Source: Nocardioides coralli
GTDB lineage: Bacteria > Actinomycetota > Actinomycetes > Propionibacteriales > Nocardioidaceae
Direction: 5' to 3'
DNA length: 64,000 nucleotides
NCBI RefSeq assembly: GCF_019880385.1
Contig: NZ_CP082273.1
Location: 1,426,001 to 1,490,000 of the forward strand
Shown here piece after piece: positions 61,959-64,000 of the stretch (the first letter of the stretch is position 1; every line of letters begins with the position of its first letter). The notes under the pieces are model-generated. The model was given only the letters and a program-made list of their open reading frames with translations. It was not told the origin of the DNA and made no database searches. The translations under genes were made by a program, and so were the position numbers.

Positions 61959-63059
61959 GTGGCCGACGATCTGCTCGACAAGGGCGACGCCAACGCCTTC
62001 GGCAACGTGTCGCTGCCGGAGCGGATCCGGTCTCCCTGGTGGGAGCTCGGGCGCCGGGTGCTCATGGCCGTCTCGATCCTCGTCGGCACGGTCCTGCTGG
62101 TCTACTTCGACCGCCACGGCTACGTCGACAACAACGACCCCACGCGTCAGGTCTCCTTCGTCGACGCGATCTACTACACGACGGTCACGCTCAGCACCAC
62201 CGGCTACGGCGACATCGCACCGGTGTCGGTCGAGGCCAGGCTCGTCAACGCATTCATCATCACGCCGGCCCGCATCGCGTTCCTGGTGCTGCTGATCGGC
62301 ACCACCCTCGAGGTGCTCGCCTCGCAGGGCCGCGAGATGCTCCGTGTCGCCCGCTGGAGGAAGAAGATGGGGAACCACGTCGTCGTCGTCGGCTACGGCA
62401 CCAAGGGCCGCAGCGCCGTCGAGACGCTCGTCAGCAACGGGCAGGACAAGGAGCAGATCGTCGTCGTCGACACCGGCTCCATCGCCCTCGAGGACGCGCA
62501 CGCCGACGGGCTGGCCGTCGTGACCGGCGACGCGACTCGGCGCGACGTGCTCCGCCGGGCCGGTGTCGCCCGGGCGGACCAGGTCATCATCACCACCGAC
62601 CGCGACGACTCCAACGTGCTGGCGACGCTCACGGTGCGGCAGCTGAACCCCGACGCTTGGATCGTCTCCTCCGTCCGCGAGCACGAGAACGCGCCCCTGA
62701 TGAAGCAGTCGGGCGCCGACTCGGTCATCACCTCCTCCGACGCGGTGGGCCGGCTGCTCGGGCTCTCCTCGCTCTCGCCCACGCTGGGCTCGGTCATGGA
62801 GGACCTGCTCACCTACGGGGAGGGGCTCGAGGTCGCCGAGCGCGAGCTCCTGGTCTCCGAGGTCGGCCAGCCGCCGCAGACGCTGCCCGACCAGGTGATC
62901 GCCGTCGTGCGCGACGAGAAGGTCTACCGCTACTTCGACCCGGTGGTCACCCAGCTCTCCCGCGGCGACCGGCTCATCGTCGTCCGGCCCGCCAGGGAGC
63001 TGCCGTGGGCACCTCGCCCCGGCACCCACGACGAGGACTTCGCGGCCGACGACGCCTGA
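61959..63059 (+). CDS. Potassium channel with TrkA-N regulatory domain
   Basis: This 366-residue protein is a two-helix channel plus RCK domain. Helix 1 is LMAVSILVGTVLLVYF, the pore has YYTTVTLSTTGYGDIAPVSV with the K+ filter TTGYGD, and helix 2 is ARIAFLVLLIGTTLEVLAS. The cytosolic domain has the NAD-type loop VVVVGYGTKGRSAVETLVS and a TrkA-C tail (EVAERELLVSEVGQ). Four subunits are expected. Likely K+ efflux or membrane potential control; the ligand is unknown. GTG start with leaderless -10. Confidence 0.92.
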   Translation: MADDLLDKGDANAFGNVSLPERIRSPWWELGRRVLMAVSILVGTVLLVYFDRHGYVDNNDPTRQVSFVDAIYYTTVTLSTTGYGDIAPVSVEARLVNAFIITPARIAFLVLLIGTTLEVLASQGREMLRVARWRKKMGNHVVVVGYGTKGRSAVETLVSNGQDKEQIVVVDTGSIALEDAHADGLAVVTGDATRRDVLRRAGVARADQVIITTDRDDSNVLATLTVRQLNPDAWIVSSVREHENAPLMKQSGADSVITSSDAVGRLLGLSSLSPTLGSVMEDLLTYGEGLEVAERELLVSEVGQPPQTLPDQVIAVVRDEKVYRYFDPVVTQLSRGDRLIVVRPARELPWAPRPGTHDEDFAADDA

Positions 63060-63070
63060 GCCCGCTAAGA

Positions 63071-63143
63071 CGCTCCGGAGCGAGACCCCGCCTGGCGCGG
63101 CCTCACCCTTAGGGGTGGGTTTGGGGGGTGCGGGGTCGGGCAT
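63071..63143 (+). promoter_or_regulatory. Hairpins and stress-sigma-type promoter before the repeat protein
   Basis: CGCTCCGGAGCG (63071-63082) follows the channel gene. GACCCCGC (63084-63091) pairs with GCGGGGTC (63130-63137), enclosing CACCC-TTAG-GGGTG (63104-63117). GTTT (63119-63122), 15 bases, GGGCAT (63138-63143) resembles the SigB/SigF-type promoter GTTT-N15-GGGTAT with one change. Confidence 0.45.
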
Positions 63144-63191
63144 ATCAGGTGAGGCGGGTCCCTCCGCCGCGTTCCCGACCAGGAGGTCTCC

Positions 63192-64000
63192 ATGAACGAG
63201 CAGGACGGTCTGACACCCGAGGAGCTCGAGGCAGAGGGCGCGACCGCGCTGCCCGACAAGGAGGTCGTGTCGATCCTTGACCTCAACGCCGACCTCGACC
63301 TCGCCATCGACGCCGCGGCGCCGATCGACCTGGCGGTGGCGGCCAACGCCAACGTCGCCGCGCCGATCAACGCAGCCGCCTCGGCCAACGTGCTCTCGGC
63401 CGACTCCACGGCCCAGGCGCTGGGCGACCAGGGCGCCATGGTGTCGCAGAACATCGTCGGCGACGCCTCCGCGGCCGCCGACCAGGACAGCAACCTCGAC
63501 CAGAGCAACGACACCGTGGGTGGCGAGCAGCCCGCGACGGCGGCTGCCCCGGCTGCAGCCTCGGCGGCACCCCCGGTCGGCGGTGAGCCGACGGTCGAGC
63601 CCGGGCCCGACGGCGGCACCGGTGGCGCCGTGGGCGACGCGGTCGGTGGCGCGACCGGCGGTGCCGGTGGTGCTGTCGGCGATGCGGTCGGTGGCGCGAC
63701 CGGCGGTGCCGGAGGAGCGGTCGGCGACGCCGTGGGCGGTGCGGCGGGCGACGCCGGTGGGGCTGTGGGCGACGCCGTGGGTGGCGCTGCCGGCAACATC
63801 GACACCGGTGCCCTCGACGGCAACCTGCTCAACGTCAACGTCGACCTGGCCGCCGACGCCGACATCGCGGCGCCGATCAACGGTGCGGTGGGCGCCAACG
63901 CCAACGTCGCCGCTCCCATCAACGCCGGCGTTGCCGCCAACATCGGCTCGATCGGCAGCGACGCGGTGGCCGTGGCACAGCAGGACGCCATCATCGAGCA
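63192..64000 (+). CDS. Low-complexity repeat protein (3' partial)
   Basis: The frame from ATG 63192, six bases after a perfect AGGAGG, stays open to the end of the window (269 codons). After an acidic start (NEQDGLTPEELEAEGATALP) come Ala/Asn/Asp-rich block 1 (about 30-86, with ANANVAAPINAAASANV), a spacer, four 15-residue repeats GGAVGDAVGGATGGA (residues 144-203), then block 2 (about 204-269) with ANANVAAPINAGVAANI again. No signal peptide or membrane helix is visible. No family recognised; repetitive Asn/Ala strands could form fibrous, amyloid-like or beta-roll structure (inference). Confidence 0.8.
   Translation, partial: MNEQDGLTPEELEAEGATALPDKEVVSILDLNADLDLAIDAAAPIDLAVAANANVAAPINAAASANVLSADSTAQALGDQGAMVSQNIVGDASAAADQDSNLDQSNDTVGGEQPATAAAPAAASAAPPVGGEPTVEPGPDGGTGGAVGDAVGGATGGAGGAVGDAVGGATGGAGGAVGDAVGGAAGDAGGAVGDAVGGAAGNIDTGALDGNLLNVNVDLAADADIAAPINGAVGANANVAAPINAGVAANIGSIGSDAVAVAQQDAIIE
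63621..63800 (+). repeat. Four tandem 45-bp coding repeats
   Basis: Units at 63621, 63666, 63711 and 63756 each encode GGAVGDAVGGA plus four variable residues (TGGA, TGGA, AGDA, AGNI). Codon choices differ between copies, so the protein sequence rather than recent DNA duplication is conserved. Confidence 0.85.

Noticed and set aside
63621-63800. Regular 45-bp repeats as a CRISPR array
   Set aside because: The repeats are tandem without unique spacers, remain in frame and encode GGAVGDAVGGA units.

Overview
The window is about 72% GC, densely packed, and shows strongly actinobacterial gene order: thyA-folA, dapA-rnj, ftsK-rimO-pgsA-cinA-clgR, recA-recX. Many starts are GTG, and many genes are joined by ATGA, GTGA or TGATG overlaps. 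Protein style and gene content suggest Nocardioides or a relative (Nocardioidaceae); this is a judgement from content, not a search result. I saw no rRNA, tRNA, CRISPR array, transposase or phage genes.

Layout. 1-3.4 kb: the end of a sigma-like membrane protein, a PhzF isomerase, thyA and folA. 3.5-5 kb: a secreted CHAP hydrolase. 5.2-16.3 kb: core block of dapA, rnj, a GAF histidine kinase, ftsK, a RodZ-like protein, rimO and pgsA, with a 108-bp palindrome-ended repeat before ftsK. 16.4-23.4 kb: a secreted 5'-nucleotidase, a secreted ExeM-type nuclease and a GH15 hydrolase, lying between pgsA and cinA. 23.5-30.3 kb: cinA, clgR-like regulator, nei, a methyltransferase and a full-length Lhr helicase. 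30.3-38.3 kb: small stress and acetyltransferase genes, a DrrAB-type ABC exporter, a GNAT gene broken beside a palindromic element, a DinB-methyltransferase fusion and DUF3046. 38.3-48.1 kb: MFS, MTA phosphorylase, a zinc-ribbon epimerase, a GT-C membrane protein, two rSAM/selenodomain-associated-type transferases, a methyltransferase, a membrane molybdopterin oxidoreductase and a two-component system; this is the most promising uncharacterised system. 48.1-50 kb: recA-recX. 50-52.8 kb: GNAT, PPK2, a HipA-like kinase and DUF3037. 52.8-57.6 kb, minus strand: assimilatory sulfur operon sirA-cysX-cysH-chelatase behind a leader peptide, then a hypothetical and a MOSC protein. 57.7-63.1 kb: glyA, an AidB-like dehydrogenase, YihY and a TrkA-type K+ channel. 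63.2 kb to the end: a low-complexity repeat protein cut by the window edge, missed by ORF calling because its stop lies outside.

Regulation. Many monocistronic starts follow TANNNT-N6/7-start, the signature of leaderless transcription. In three places the TAG stop of one gene is the start of the next gene's -10 box. Three divergent pairs have start codons only 18, 24 and 35 bp apart. recA carries both a LexA-type SOS box and a PafBC-type promoter.
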